Part shown: positions 36,240-49,200 of the stretch, one piece after another
Position numbering within the stretch: the stretch's first letter is position 1
Layout of the letters: every line of letters begins with the position of its first letter
Assembly (NCBI GenBank): GCA_029891385.1
Contig: CM057234.1
Coordinates: 24,848,350 to 24,912,349, forward strand
Length of the DNA stretch: 64,000 nucleotides
Direction of reading: 5' to 3'
From: Erythroxylum novogranatense
Taxonomy: Eukaryota; Streptophyta; Magnoliopsida; Malpighiales; Erythroxylaceae
The notes under the pieces: model-generated
The model's database searches: none
What the model was told of the DNA's origin: nothing
Seen by the model: the letters and a program-made list of their open reading frames with translations, nothing else
Translations under genes and position numbers: made by a program

Positions 36240-36890
36240 AATTCGCGTTGCTAAGGCTTCCAGATCCTAGCTGACTCTCCCAGCTCCACGAGCCCCTCCT
36301 CGCCTTTTACGTTTCACGCCACCCCTCCAACTTCTGTCCAGTCACGCACCTTCGGGAAGCAACCAAAATCAACCCCTTATCCTACCGCGTCGAGCCGGGC
36401 AGCTAGAAACACGGGCCGGACGGCCCAAACGTCTGGAGCCTCTTCCAGCCGGCCTGTCAAGACTCTTCCCATCCACCGAGGCCCAGTCCACACAGCCCGT
36501 GGTCCAATTCCACATTCCCCGGGCCCTCAGACCCACCCAACCCCCCAGCCCGCCCAACCTCCGATACTCCTAGTCCAGACGCCACAAGCTCCCCAACATC
36601 AAGCAGTTTCTCTTCCCACTCACACAGACATTCTCATTCATGACCAACCTTTGTTTACTGTTATGCAGTCCGCGTCAGGTATGGTTCCAGTGGAAGAAGA
36701 CATGCCCCCAGTCACCGCCCCTCCTTCCTCCTCCGCTGTCGTCCAAGCCTCCTGACCCAGTTCCAGACCTTCATTTGGCTCCAAAAGCCATGGACATTAG
36801 CACACCTACGATGGAGGTCACTCATCCTCCAATTCCAGCTATGGCTGCTTCGTGTCCCTTCGATGCCACCCCACAAGACTAGGTCTTGGC
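36240..36890 (+). pseudogene. L1 5' segment, Pro/Ser-rich ORF1 tail
   Basis: Plus-strand frames here are rich in Pro, Ser, Thr and His with stops near 36750. No zinc knuckle or DUF4283 domain is visible, so ORF1 appears 5'-truncated or lost. It leads directly into the endonuclease start (FLWNCQGAGG, about 36916). Confidence 0.45.
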
Positions 36891-36911
36891 TTTCTTCAAT
36901 GTTTTTTTATG

Positions 36912-38207
36912 ACGATCTTCCTTTGGAATTGTCAGGGGGCCGGCGGGAAGACATTCCAACCCCTTTTTAACACTTTAATCGGACTTCATAAACCTCTGCT
37001 AGTTGTGTTGGTGGAGACGAGAATCAGTAAAAATCGGGCGAATTAGGTTATCCGGTCTCTTCCTTTTCTTAATTCCTACCGGGTGGAAGCTAATAGCTTC
37101 TCCGGTAGCATTTGGATTTTATGGCATTCGGATCTCACAATTCATGTTCTCCTTGCGCACCGACAATTCATCCATTTAAGAATCGAGTGGAATCAGCAGT
37201 CTTTTAACTTCACCTCTATATATGCTAGTCCCACCTATTCGCTCCAACCTATCCTTTGGCAGCAGCTTAAGAAAATTGCCAGTGTCACTACTTTACCTTG
37301 GCTGATTGGGGGTGACTTCAATGCCAAACTGGAGTGGGCTGACCGATTTGGGGGCTCTCGCACCCCTCCGTCTATTAACAAACAATTCAGGGATTGTATA
37401 CAATGTTGTCTTCTTCCAGACCCTGGCTTTACTGGTCCTCGATTTACTTGGCGTCGAGGCCATCTTCAAGCTCGCCTCGATCGAGCTTTTTGCACCTCTG
37501 CGTGGCTCACTTCCTTTCCGTCCAAGAAAGTGACTCACCTCCCGTTCCTTAAATCTGATCATAGGCCTCTATTAATTACTTTCCTTCCTTTAGCCCGACC
37601 CCTTCCATCGATCCGTCCTTTCCTTTTCCAATCTGCCTGGTTGACTCACGAGGGCTTCACACGCCTTGTCGTGGGTCACTGGCACCCTCATCGCCAACCT
37701 TTGAGTGAGGCAATCCGACAGTTGGGTGACCACTTACAGCATTGGAATTATTCTACCTTTGGCAACATATTCTGGCGCAAAAAGCGGCTCATCGCACGAC
37801 TCTCAGGAATCCAGCACGCCTTAGATCATCAACCTCCTGATTCCCTAAATGAGTTAGAAGCGCGTTTGCAAAAGAAACTAGACCAGGTCCTCCTACAGGA
37901 GGAATTATATAGGCACCAACAATCTCGTAGCCAATGGCTCACTCAAGGCGACAAGAACACCAAATTTTTTCATGCCATCACTACCGCCAAACGTCGCCAG
38001 CTTCACTTCGACTCTTTAACTAATCCTTCCGGGATTCTGAGCTCCGGTTCCATGGCCATCTGTGCACTGGCCAAAGGCTACTTAGAAACCCTTTACACTA
38101 TCGAGTCACCCTCCGTCCCTCCTCCACTCCTCCGAGGAGGTTTTCCCCCCCTTCCACCTCGCGCTTCGATGGACCTCACCCGTCCTATCCTTCCTGACGA
38201 GGTCTGA
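36912..38207 (+). pseudogene. L1 endonuclease domain and linker
   Basis: One frame carries 'IFLWNCQGAGGKTFQPL' (the N-terminal Asn of AP-endonucleases), 'LVVLVETRIS' (metal-binding Glu), 'LPWLIGGDFNAKLEWADRFG' (GDFN, about 37290) and 'LKSDHRPLLI' (the SDH catalytic triad end, about 37550), then the linker 'RSQWLTQGDKNTKFFHA' at about 37925. All key endonuclease residues remain, but a TAG at 37044-37046 and the TGA at about 38205 interrupt it. Confidence 0.88.
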
Positions 38208-40260
38208 CAGGCCTTCTTCTCCATGGCCCCCAACAAGGCTCCCGGGGTGGACAGCTTTACTGCTTTATTCTACTAATCCCAATGGGATACTTTAGGGCCC
38301 TCCCTAGTTCGCTCCTTCCAACAAATTTTCTGACACGATATTTGGGACAATGACTTGAACCGCATTATCATGGTTTTGATTCCCAAATAACCCGCACCCA
38401 CGTCGATCACTCAGTTCCATCCCATCGCTTTGTGCTCAGTGATCTATAAAGGCCTCACCAAGCTCCTTATAAACCGCTTGAAACCTTTTCTAGATCACCT
38501 GGTTAGTCTTACTCAATGCAGTTTCGTCCCGGGCCGCTCCATCACTGATAACATCATACTCGCCCAAGAGATCATGCACACGACGCACCAAAAAAAGGGG
38601 AAGAAGGGCTTTCTTGCCATCAAGGTCGATCTCGAAAAAGCATATGATCGCCTCTCTTGGAACTTTATTCAGGACATGCTGATCGACATTGGCCTTCCTA
38701 ATTCTTACATCTCCCTCATTATGAAGTGTGTTTCCTCGATCTTCATGCAAGTTAATTGGGAGGGCAAACTTAGTGAATCCTTTCTCCCCTCCAGGGGCAT
38801 TCGCCAAGGCGACCCCCTTTCTCCATATCTCTTTGTACTCTGCATGGAACGACTGAGCTACCTTATCACTAACTCTGTTAATCAGGGACGCTGGCGACCA
38901 ATTTGGCTGAGCAGATCTGGCCCCCCATCTCTCATTTTCTTTTTGCTGACGACTTCTTGCTTTTTGCAGAAGCCTCTCCAGCCCAGGTACAGGTCATTCG
39001 GGACATCCTTTCCTCTTTTTGTTGTGCTTCTGGCCAAAAAGTTAGCAGTGCCAAATCACGTTGCTACATCTCCCGCAATATTCCTCTCTCCCTAGCCCGC
39101 CCATTGAGTCGTGTGTTGGGTTTTCAATTAACGACGAACTTGGGGCATTACCTAGGCGTTCCTTTGCTCCATACCCGGGTTCTTCAATCCACTTACCAAC
39201 ATCTTCTGGATAAAGTCCAACAGCGCCTCTCGGGCTGGTCGGCCCATCTCCTCTCCTTCGCTGGTCAGGTTACTCTCATTAAATCTGTCCTCTCCACTCT
39301 TCCCACCTACACTATGTAGACTGTTCGCCTCCCACGCCGACTATGTGACGACCTGGAATAGTTGATCCACAATTTCTTGTGGGGTTCGTCCTCGGGCGCT
39401 CGCCGACCTCATCTGGTCCCATGGGACCAAGTGTGTCAACCACGAGAGCTGGGGGGTTTGGGCATTAGGCGAATTCGGGAATCGAATGACGCGATGTTAA
39501 TTAAGCTTGGGTAGGCCCTTCTCTCAAAGCCATACGCATTATGGGTTAAAGTTCTGACCGCTAAATACAAGTTCGATGCGCACCACTCGCCCTCCTCCCT
39601 CCTAGCATCCGGAGGGTCAATGACATGGCAGAGCATTCGGGTTGTTTGGCCCTCCGTCATTCGCGGCATGAAATGGTTGATTCATGACGGCTCCCAGACC
39701 CGTTTTTGGTTGGATCCCTGAGTCGGGGAACTCGAGCCCCTCCTCCCCCACACCATTGGCCCCGTTCCCCTCTAGGAACATGCTAGCCGAGTTCAACGCT
39801 ATGTTGATCACTCAGGTAATTGATTATGGCAGGACTTTCAATTCTTACTCCCTCACACCATTTGTATGTTGATTGCAGGTATTCTCCCGCCCCAGAGCCA
39901 ATCGAAACCCGATCAACTGACATGGGGCCGATCGAGGACGGGCCACTTCTCTACCGCTGAGGCATATTCCTTGCTGATGGAGCACGCTGCACCAGAGCAC
40001 AGTGGCAGATGGCTCCAGATTTGGAGATGGCCAGGACCCCCACGTATTCGATCCTTCCTATGGCTCCTAGCACGTGATCGGCTACTAACTAACCAACAAT
40101 GGAGCCGTCGCCACCTCACTTCGGTGGCGGATTGCCATCACTGCCCGACTGAAGAAACTTCCCTGCATGTCATGCGCGATTGCCCCCGCGCTCGGAGCAT
40201 ATGGCTCGCCTTCCCCCGTCAAGCCCTTCATCTGGCTTTCTTCACCGCCCACGCCCCTGA
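38208..40260 (+). pseudogene. L1 reverse transcriptase and zinc-binding region
   Basis: 'NKAPGVDSFTALFY' (about 38233), 'HPIALCSVIYKGLTKLL' (38425), 'VDLEKAYDRLSWNFI' (motif A, about 38625), 'GIRQGDPLSPYLFVLCME' (motif B, about 38795) and, after a frame change near 38895, 'FLFADDFLLFAEA' (active site, about 38935). The thumb and 'LVPWDQVCQPRELGGLGIR' follow at about 39415, then the zinc region 'CHHCPTEETSLHVMRDC' at about 40137. Stops include TGA at about 38205, TAA at about 38274, TGA at about 38332, TAA at about 38388 and others after 39318. Confidence 0.87.
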
Positions 40261-40528
40261 TTGACTCTCCCTTAATCTTCAATGTCATCAGCAGATCTGT
40301 GGCTTCGACTGGTCCACCATCTTTGGGACAGATTGCTGGTTTTTATGGTCTTGGCGGAATCGAACTCTTTTTGACACACAGTTCTCTTGGCCCACTTCTC
40401 CGGTCCACTGCATCCTACAATATGTCCAACAGATTATTTTAGCTGCGGTCTGACAAGAGCGCACCGTTCCTGGGTGGCGGCCTCGACAGGAACAGTACAT
40501 TGGTTGGATTCCTCCATCCCAGGGGTGG

Positions 40529-41103
40529 GTGACGCTGAACACGGACGGGATGAACAAAACTAACCCTCGAGTGGCCTCCGTCGGCGGTCTCCTCCGTGGA
40601 CACACTGGTGCATGGCTTGGAGGCTTTGTCCACAACCTGAAATGGTGCTCCTCCTTCATTGCTGAGCTGTGGGGAGTTTTAACTGGCCTACACCTCGCTT
40701 GGGACCTCGGATACCACCAAGTGATCCTGGAAATCGACTCTCAGGCAGCGTTGAGTTCTATTTCTGACCCAGACTCCCGTGCTTCCTCGGCCAATCCTCT
40801 CATCCTTGGCATTCACGCACTCATCACCCGCAACTGGACGGTCTTCCCTCGCCACATCTATAGGGAAGCCAACCGGAGTGCCGACTGGTTCGCAAACTTT
40901 GCTGCTTCCTTTAATCTTGGCATTATCACTTTTATAACTGCACCCCATGGGTGCCTTTCGATTATCCTCGAGGATATCGTTGGGATTAGCTTCCCCCGCT
41001 TTATTATATACTTTACATTATCTTTTCTTTTCAAAATTTATTTTTTCTTTACCCTCTATTTCAACTTTTATGCATTCCTTTTCATTGTTTATCAGCTTTC
41101 ATA
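40529..41103 (+). pseudogene. L1 C-terminal RNase H domain
   Basis: An open frame of about 190 codons. 'TLNTDGMNK' (first Asp), 'FIAELWGVLTGLHLAWDLG' (Glu), 'VILEIDSQAAL' (second Asp) and 'REANRSADWFANFA' (last Asp) make up the DEDD set of plant-type RVT_3 RNase H, which ends many angiosperm L1 elements. This domain has no stop of its own, but upstream breaks disconnect it from RT. It ends at the TAA 41102-41104. Confidence 0.85.
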
Positions 41104-41814
41104 ATGCCTAATATGTCCACATTATCATTCTTTCTTGTGATATGGACAAAGTGTTCATTTGAACCTCTCCTTCGTTTGTTTTTGTCCTCTTTCTTACCTT
41201 GTTGGATGTGGACCCCTTAACTTTTGTTTCTCTCCAACCTTTTGGGACTGAACAAAGCAGTTTCTTATTTGAGTTGAAAAGCAGGTACATTTTGGGACTG
41301 AACAAAGGATCTCTCTCCCTCAAAAACCCTGCGGATCAGTAAAGACAGGATACTTTGCCCCAGCTTTAGTTTGTTATTCGTTTTCGGTTGTCTAGAGTTC
41401 ATTGATCATCCTAAACTTGCTCTGCACAGGTTTGTGTTGCTAATTTAGGATAGAATAATGCCAGTGGAGGTGCGGTTGTTTAGTGTAAAAATTAACTATA
41501 AAATCAAAAAGAGAAATCTCTATATACAAGATTTGATTGTTTCATGTGGATGTGAACCTTGGTTGGTTTCTTGATTTTTCATTAATTTTTCTGAATCCTT
41601 GGTTTTTGATCAGTTCCTAAGTAATTAAGTGAAGATATAGTTAACCATTAGTTAGAATGATAACTAGAGGAAGTTTCTATTTTGAATGTGGTTTGGCCTT
41701 ATAACCAGCATTTTAGAGGCCCCTCTCTTCTTACTGGAATGACAAGGTCAAAAGGAAACACAAACATCATAGAATTGGAAAGCGCCATCTTAAGATAATC
41801 AATTCTGCATTCAG
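41104..41814. other. Intergenic or intron-like stretch before the DUF1336 relic
   Basis: No coding frame supported. A 17-bp sequence TTTGGGACTGAACAAAG occurs twice, at 41241 and 41291. It may include 5' UTR or intron of the gene relic downstream. Confidence 0.45.
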
Positions 41815-44800
41815 ACAAAATAAGAAAAAAATGGTGATGCAGGACTTGTGACAGATATTGTTGTGAGTGAGTTTGTCCAAATGGATTTCGAGAATGGTGC
41901 CACTGCTACTTGTCGAAGATCTGGGGTCTCCAAGTCCACTTTACATCTCACCCAGCTGCAATGGCATGTCAGTCAAGGAGATTCTAATGGTATGTCTTCC
42001 AAGGTGATCTTTGCAATCTTTAAGTTGAATCATGGCTTAGCCAAGGCCGATTGATTAAGAATTCTTCATAGCTTCATTAAGCTAGTTTGATAGCATTGTT
42101 GGAGTCTTGATTACCCATTGAAACAGTGATGCACTATGTGCTTGTGTTTTCTGTCCTGCTTCATATCTCATATGATACCTTTACTTTCTGGTGATAATTT
42201 TCTTCTGATTGATGAATTTCTATAGAGAAATGTTTGTTCAATTTCAAATGGTGGAAACTGAGTGAAATATTTCAGTGTCTGACATTTCTGCCCTGTCCTA
42301 CGGTCATTTTGGTTTAGGAGTATAGAGTATTTTATCCAGGTTTCAGAAGGTAACATTCATTAAATTGATTATGAAGTTTTCATCGGCCTGGATTAACTTT
42401 TACTTCTTGATAACAATTGCTAGTTTATTGATAAAAATCTGTCCATTTATTAAAGAATTGTTTTTAACCATTTTAGTATTATATATAAATTGTGAATGAC
42501 GTATGCCATACTTGTTGGAGTAATACAAAAATGTAACTTTAATTGACTATTTTTCTCTCTGTCAATGTCAAAGCATACTTGTGCTTCTAAAGAGTAATTG
42601 ATTTTCATGAGGCTTTATAGCAATGTTTTCTATTGTAATATTAGATGTCTAATCTTTGTATATGGTAGATTGGCACATATGCATCCTGTTATTCTTTCTT
42701 TGATTGCTTTTTCCAAATTATCATGCTAGGTCTAACCAATTCTCCCTGTTAAGTTTCATGATTACTGCTTCATATTGAAAGTTATTCAAACTTTTTCCAG
42801 CTTTGACCAATAAAAGCTAAGTATGAAGTTTTTTTTATAAAAAATGTCTGCTGTGTGCTTACTTTAATTTTTTTACAGACCGATTTTCATCAGTGACCGC
42901 TGCTATTGGCAACATATCAAGTGGACAAGTGGTTCAGTACGAAAGTTCTTCAAGGTTTATTGATGGCATGTGTAAATATGAAGAATATCATGGAAGTTAT
43001 GTGAAAATAGATGGGAATAGGACAAGTGTTAAAGATTTAAAAGAGGATAAACGTCACTTCCTTGACCATGCACTTAAATCTGGCTTTCCTCTGTTGATTC
43101 CTTCTGTAAGCTTGAACGATTAGATTCTGAATGCAGCAAATGCCACAAAGAAGTTGGCTGTTTTCAGGCTTTCTTTTAAGAGGAGATCATGTGAAGGAGA
43201 AGAAGTTGGTGACCAGTGTAAGTATTCAAGTTATAGATAATCAATTAGCTCAAGGAATGTGCACTTATCTCTAAAAGTGTTAATCTGTGATTTCAAGGAA
43301 TTGCTTTCTCATTATTGGATATCAGATGTACATTAAGGCTTTTAAAGTTAAAGCGACCTATGGTTTCTTGTTTTATATGTCCCTGGATGCCAAAAATGAA
43401 CCTTAAAAATAAGAATTGAAGCGTATGATGATGAGTTTTCTATATTTATTAGCATAAATTTGCTTAACATAGCAAGTTGACCATGTTGATATTAGCAGGT
43501 GCATCAAAAAGACTCTTGTATAATCCAAAAGCAGGATATGTAATTCCACGTAGCATGGGAGAGAGGCCAAATGCTGGGTGTTGGTCTGAGATCTCACCCT
43601 CAAATTTCAAACTTCGTGGTGAGACATTTTTTAGGTATGCTGGTGACTTCATCTGATCATAATTGACGGCATGTGGGGGAATCTGAAATGCGTAGCTATT
43701 CTATTGTCTGTTTTTGTGATTAGGTAGAGATGCAATTGTGTAATAATCTCGGATGCAGAGATAAGAGGAAGTTCCCTGCTCCAAATTACAGTCCTTATAC
43801 TCCTATTGGTGTTGATTTTTTTGTCTGCCCCCGAAAGATAAGTCACATTGCGCAACACCTTGAGCTTCCAAACATAAAAGCGGCTGGGAAACTGCCACTT
43901 CTTTTAATTGTCAACATCCAGGTATCTGTGTTTAGTATATCATGATTCTAGATCTTCTTCTTCTATATGATTTTGTGGCTGAGTTAAGTATCTTGCTTAA
44001 CTTATAATGCAATATTGTTTACTTATAGTCAATATTGGCTTGTTAGCACTTATGATGTTGTAATGTACTAAATTTTTATGTGCCCTTTGGCAGTTGCCTA
44101 CTTATCCTGCTGCAGTGTTTCTCGTTGATAATGACGGTGAAGGGATAAGTCTGGTTCTTTACTTCAGGATTTCTGACAATTATGAAAAAGGAATCTCTTC
44201 CCATTTTCGGGATAGTATTCAGGTAAAGTTCAGCCAATTCCAGGATAGCTTTCAGGTGTCATGCACTTCCGCTTACTTCAGCAGCATCTATAGCCCTTTT
44301 CTAGCTCTTTCTGTGGTTTTGGTGCAACAGGATAACTTGAAGCTTGTGTCTATTTTTCTAATTCAACCGGCTGTTGGTTCAATACATTTTTCCGTCAAAG
44401 GTGCAGAGTCGCTCTCTCTCGCAATCATGACCTCATGAGTTGGTACCTGTAAACTTGATTAAAATCTTTCGGATATGAGATGAATCAGTTCAGATCGTCT
44501 AGTGCTTGCCTTAGGTTTATGTAGTCATCACTGTACAAAATGAATGCTTGGATGTATTGGCATTAAATCTCCAGGATTTTATATGGAACTTAACTTTATA
44601 TTCTCATGTTGAGTCATAGTCAGTTATTGGTCTGCTATCTTTTGGTTGATATCAAATGCCAGTTTGCTGAAAAAGTTGTTTGATACAGCAGAAAATGATA
44701 GATGATGAGATGGAAAAAGTGAGGGTTTGCAAAAGAGTCATTGTTCCATTTAGAGAGAGGCTAAAGATCATGACTGGGTTATTTAATCCTGAGGATCTCA

Positions 44801-44901
44801 ACTTGAGTTCTACTGAAAGGAAGCTTGCAAGTGCATATAATGAAAAACCAGTCCTTTCCCGCCCACAGCATGAGTTTTACGGTTTACCACGTGAAGTATA
44901 A
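41815..44901 (+). pseudogene. DUF1336 (EDR2-C / CW14-like) gene relic, missing exons
   Basis: Six exons with consensus splice sites can be traced: 41815-41989, 42879-43217, 43499-43634, 43759-43921, 44094-44222, and 44692 to about 44882. Their products read 'EFVQMDFENGATATCRR' and 'STLHLTQLQWHVSQ', then 'GKCKYEEY'-like 'GMCKYEEYHGSYVKI', 'VFRLSFKRRSCEGEE', '[17 protein letters not shown]', '[20 protein letters not shown]' with '[18 protein letters not shown]', '[20 protein letters not shown]' and '[10 protein letters not shown]...[10 protein letters not shown]' to '[15 protein letters not shown]', all hallmarks of plant DUF1336 proteins. Defects: the exon normally coding the 'EEAWFDS' block is absent between 41990 and 42878; an in-frame TAG lies at 43121-43123; and the final exon with 'PNYFEIDLD' is absent after the FYG/GT donor at about 44882. 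It could still be transcribed, but not into a normal protein. Confidence 0.85.
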
Positions 44902-46258
44902 GATGTTATCTTCTTTAACACTGATAATGATCCAATTTAGTAATATATATCGCAGCATGAGCGGTACGATCTTCTTCTTGTTTGTTTTTTTTTTGGGTAA
45001 GTTGAGGAATAAAATTAATTGAAAAGGAGGGCGATACCATCTTTGCCCTAGATTTATTTAAACCTTTTCTCTGTTTTTCTTCCCTCAAAAACAAAAAAGG
45101 TACTTGGTTATTTCATTCCTGTTTTAGTTTTTTGGGGATTGTTTCCGATTGTATCGAATCGAGGAACGGGAAATGCAGATTGTGGGATACCCATTTCAAC
45201 GTGTTGAGTTCAAAGCTGGTTTCTTTATACAACTCTTTAGCCCTAATTATTGAAGCTTTAGTCAAATGATTCGATTGAAGCGCACCCCCAAATTTGGCAT
45301 TTAGGGTTTAGATTAGAACCCAATTGTGATTGGTATTATCACTATCACTTCATTGTAATCATAGTAATGAAGTTTTATTATAATTTTTTTTAATTTTTGA
45401 CTGATTTGTTAAACCATATCAGTTTGCATTTGGGGAGAATTAAGATAAATAATGGATTCACCAAGAAAAGAAAAAAAAGTTTCAAAAGTTAAAGAAGCAG
45501 AACATTGAAATAAAATGCTTTCTGCAATGTGTCTGAGGACACTAGCGGTGTAAAAGTTTGAAGACGTATACTATATACTGTGATTTTTGTTATTTCTTAT
45601 CACATGATCAAAATCAGAATTTCAAGTCCTCTTTTTGGGTAGACAAATGGGCACCACTCTCCTACATCTAATTCTCGATTTCTTATGCAATTAGTCCATT
45701 CACTCTCTTGAATTCATCAGCTTTTTGTTTCAGGTACAATTAGGGGTTACATAAGAAAAAAGTAGAATCGGGGGGCGATCAAAGATTAATTGCAGCCTTA
45801 TGTCAGCTACAAGCTGTGTTTCCACTCCTTCAATTCCGTGATCCTGTGGTCAAGTTAGTTGGAAGTCTGCGCCAGCAATACTTGGTTTTCCACTCCTTTG
45901 AATCCTTGCACTAGATATCTGCAAAACCAAGATGTAACTGTTGAATAGACCAACTTCTGAAATGTTGTCTTTTGCAGAATCATTAGACTCCAGATTGTTC
46001 AAGTTCAATCGAATAGGAGAAATCTGGGATAATATGAATGCAATATGACTTTACAAGATTTAAAATCAGTTAGCATGGAAGTAGTTCGCTTCAAGTGCCT
46101 TCATCCACCCTTGACGTGTGGGCAGTGTGAGGTATCTTGTTCCCATTCCTTTGCAGGAGTGCATCAGTCGTGGTTTGATTGATGAATCTCATTCGACTGT
46201 GACAGTATAGGTCCTGAAATTTTAATTTTCTCTCTTGTGTTGGCATGCCCCTAAAAAT
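44902..46258. other. Intergenic region between the DUF1336 relic and the kinase
   Basis: AT-rich, no supported gene. The expected last DUF1336 exon is not present. The right part should include the kinase 3' UTR. Confidence 0.55.
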
Positions 46259-49200
46259 TTAAGACCAGCCCGTAAGTCTCTGCTTATCAAATTTAAAAGT
46301 CAGGCTATGGCATACCCTAATCAGACCACTTCTTACATGGATTGGTAAATCAGTTGCTGGATCGTACGAGTGACATAAACTAGGCGCATTGAATGCATCA
46401 GGCACATCGTGCTGTTCTTCTGGCTCCTGCACTGCATCAGAGTTGCATGCTGCTCCTTTCTGTAAGCCAAAGGAACTGTTGTTCGCAAAGTTGAATTTGG
46501 ATAAGTCTAACTCACTAAGTTGGCTTTCTGATATTGATTGAGTATAGGATAATGTAGATCTTGCATCCTCTGCTCTCCATTTTGCCCATGCAAAGCCGGT
46601 TGATGCTGTGAGTTCTGGGCCAGTGAAATTAAGGTGGCTTTTTGCCACCTGGGAAGGTTCTTCAATTTTGTCAACCGAGGAACTTGGTTCTCTATGCACA
46701 CCTTTTCCATTGTTCATATGTGCATCACTGTGACCAGTCCTATTTCGATGCTGACGATTGTCTTTAGTTTCCTGCATAAACAAGATCAATCTATTGGAAA
46801 CTAGTTCCCCTTCATAGCACTACGCAGGAGAAAAGAGAGATCGAAAGCCCAGGATAGAGTGTGTGTGTGTTAGAGAGAGACCACCAATGTATTCCTATTG
46901 AAACTGGTACGCTGTTGCATAGTCCTATGGACCCTTTTGGGCTTCCTTGATGCACCTGTTTCCCGCAATCTATGATCAGCCCTTCTCCTGCAGAGGTACT
47001 AAGAGACTTTCAGAAATGAATAATCAGGGGACCGAACCACTCTCAATTTTGAAACATATAGAATAAAAAAGCCTACCTTAGTGCTTCTTCTCGATATTTA
47101 ACATCCATTTCCTTATTGGGTGGATACTGGGGCAAAGTTGAAGGATCACAAGCATATGGTGTCGTGCTGAAGTACTGAAAATGACAAAAGAGAATAATAT
47201 AATAAAGTGAACAGATAAAAGGACAAAGTGGATGACAACAATTGCTATGATGACAAAGAAATATGCACAAACATCCAAAATTTGAAATTTCGTTAATATC
47301 ATGATCCAAGAAAAATCGGGGAGGAGTGCATCATTGAAACCATGGAGAAAAAGATGGTGAACACATTAACTGATATCTTTAAAAATGGTAGTATCTATAT
47401 TCAACTTGAGGGAAACAGTAGTGGATTAAACTCTAAATTTGTGTTACCTTAGACATAAGTGCGGAGGAGGCAGTCCCACGCTTTTCCGGCTCTATGGAAA
47501 GTAAGGTTTCTATCAAATCTACAGCAGTTATGGGTAAATCTTTACACCTATCTCGGAGGGATGTCTCATAACAGTGTTGGGGTCTAAACATGGTTGTATT
47601 TGGAAGCTCAGACTGATTCCAGTACCCATCAGGAGGAGAACCACAAAGCTTGAAGATTCTGTGCAGTTGTTCAACCTTAAGAAAAATGTTAACATCAAGT
47701 AAATGAGAGGCTTGAAGCAAACAAAATGAAGAAACTCTGCCTTGGATATTAAAGAGTGGCATCAAAGAACTTCAGAAATGTGCTTGTGCCTTCATTCAAC
47801 TTTCACCCCCCTCTTTGTATCCGGTAACAGGTGAATACATACAGCTACACTAACGGAATTACCATGTTGCATCCTATGTGTCATTTTATATCTAAGTCTG
47901 CATTATTGACATTACAATGGTCATGAAGCATAAATCAAGGAATGCTCAAGAGATCTAATTCCTAAGTATTTGTAATAGAGATATTGAAGCCTTTAGTACA
48001 GGTAATTGCAGAAGACAACATTTGTATTTCTTTTCTTTTTCCTTATTCTATCACCTTCCATGAGCAATCCAAGACACAAATACTACGTGTGCTTAGCTCA
48101 AGGTAATGCACCTCGGGACACAATTACCTCAGTTCTCCCTTTGAGGAGGGGCTTTCCCAAGTAAATTTCTGCAAGTACACAGCCTACACTCCATAGATCC
48201 ACTGCTACACCATAACTTGTAGAGCCCATCAAGAGTTCAGGAGGACGATACCACAATGTCACCACACGACTGGTTAGTTGTTGCTTACTCCTCAAGTTAA
48301 GAACGTTTGCCAACCCAAAGTCTCCTATTTTCAGAATTCCTTCATTGTTTATTAAAACATTGGCTGCTTTTATGTCCCGATGTATCACACCTCGTATGTG
48401 GCAGTGCTCAATTCCACATAACAGTTGCTTCATGTAACACTTGACCTACACAAGAAATCAACCTAAAGTTTGGATGGAAGAGCAGAGAAGGAAAGAAACA
48501 GAGAACACGTGCACAAGTTGAATTCATGGAATTACTGACCTGCGACTCACTGAAACTAATTTCTGGAGAAGAGGATAGCCCAGCAAGATCATGCTCCATG
48601 TATTCAAATACAAGGTATATAGAACTTGACAGGCGAGAAGTAATTATTCCCTCCAAACTCATTATGTTTGGGTGGTCAAGCCTGCGAAGAATCATTATTT
48701 CACGCGCCATAAATCTAATGCTCTCTGCTTGAAGGTTGTCAAAGCGCACCTTCTTCAAAGCAAACATCTTCCCAGTTTCAACTTCACGAGCTCGGAACAC
48801 ACTGCTGTATGTCCCTTGACCGATCTAAATGAAATGGAGAAGATCAATATATGTATGGACAGAAAGGAAAACTGATTTTGTAATCAAGAAAAACTTCTGG
48901 AGGGACTTAAAAGTCGTGCAATTTGTAAGCAATTTATCCTGCGTCCTGTTACCAACAATTCAGCATGCATGCCTTCATGCTCACATGGGTAAGAGTCACA
49001 TAAAGGAGAAAGATCGAGATTGCTGCCTATGTGAACTCGAGAGTGCCATTCTCCATTGATGGTACATGATATAATTTCAATAAGAAGATCGCCAATCGAA
49101 TCATAAAAATACCAACTACATCTGAATTCCTTGATCATCCTAGTCCTTTTCAGAAGTACAAGAACACTGCTCCCTAATCGAAGATAAATCATGAAACACA

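Larger units (their letters stand above)
36240..41103 (+). mobile_element. GC-rich L1-type LINE with C-terminal RNase H, inactive
   Basis: A contiguous non-LTR element recognised by its protein order: a Pro-rich ORF1-like tail, an AP endonuclease, RT, a CCHC-type zinc region and RNase H. It is clearly richer in G+C than the flanking DNA, so the borders are approximate. I found no poly(A) tail and no target duplication. At least ten in-frame stops or shifts prevent expression. Orientation is plus. Confidence 0.85.

Noticed and set aside
46859..46880. Microsatellite as a regulatory element
   Set aside because: A short intronic GT/GA run. Nothing in the sequence supports a role.
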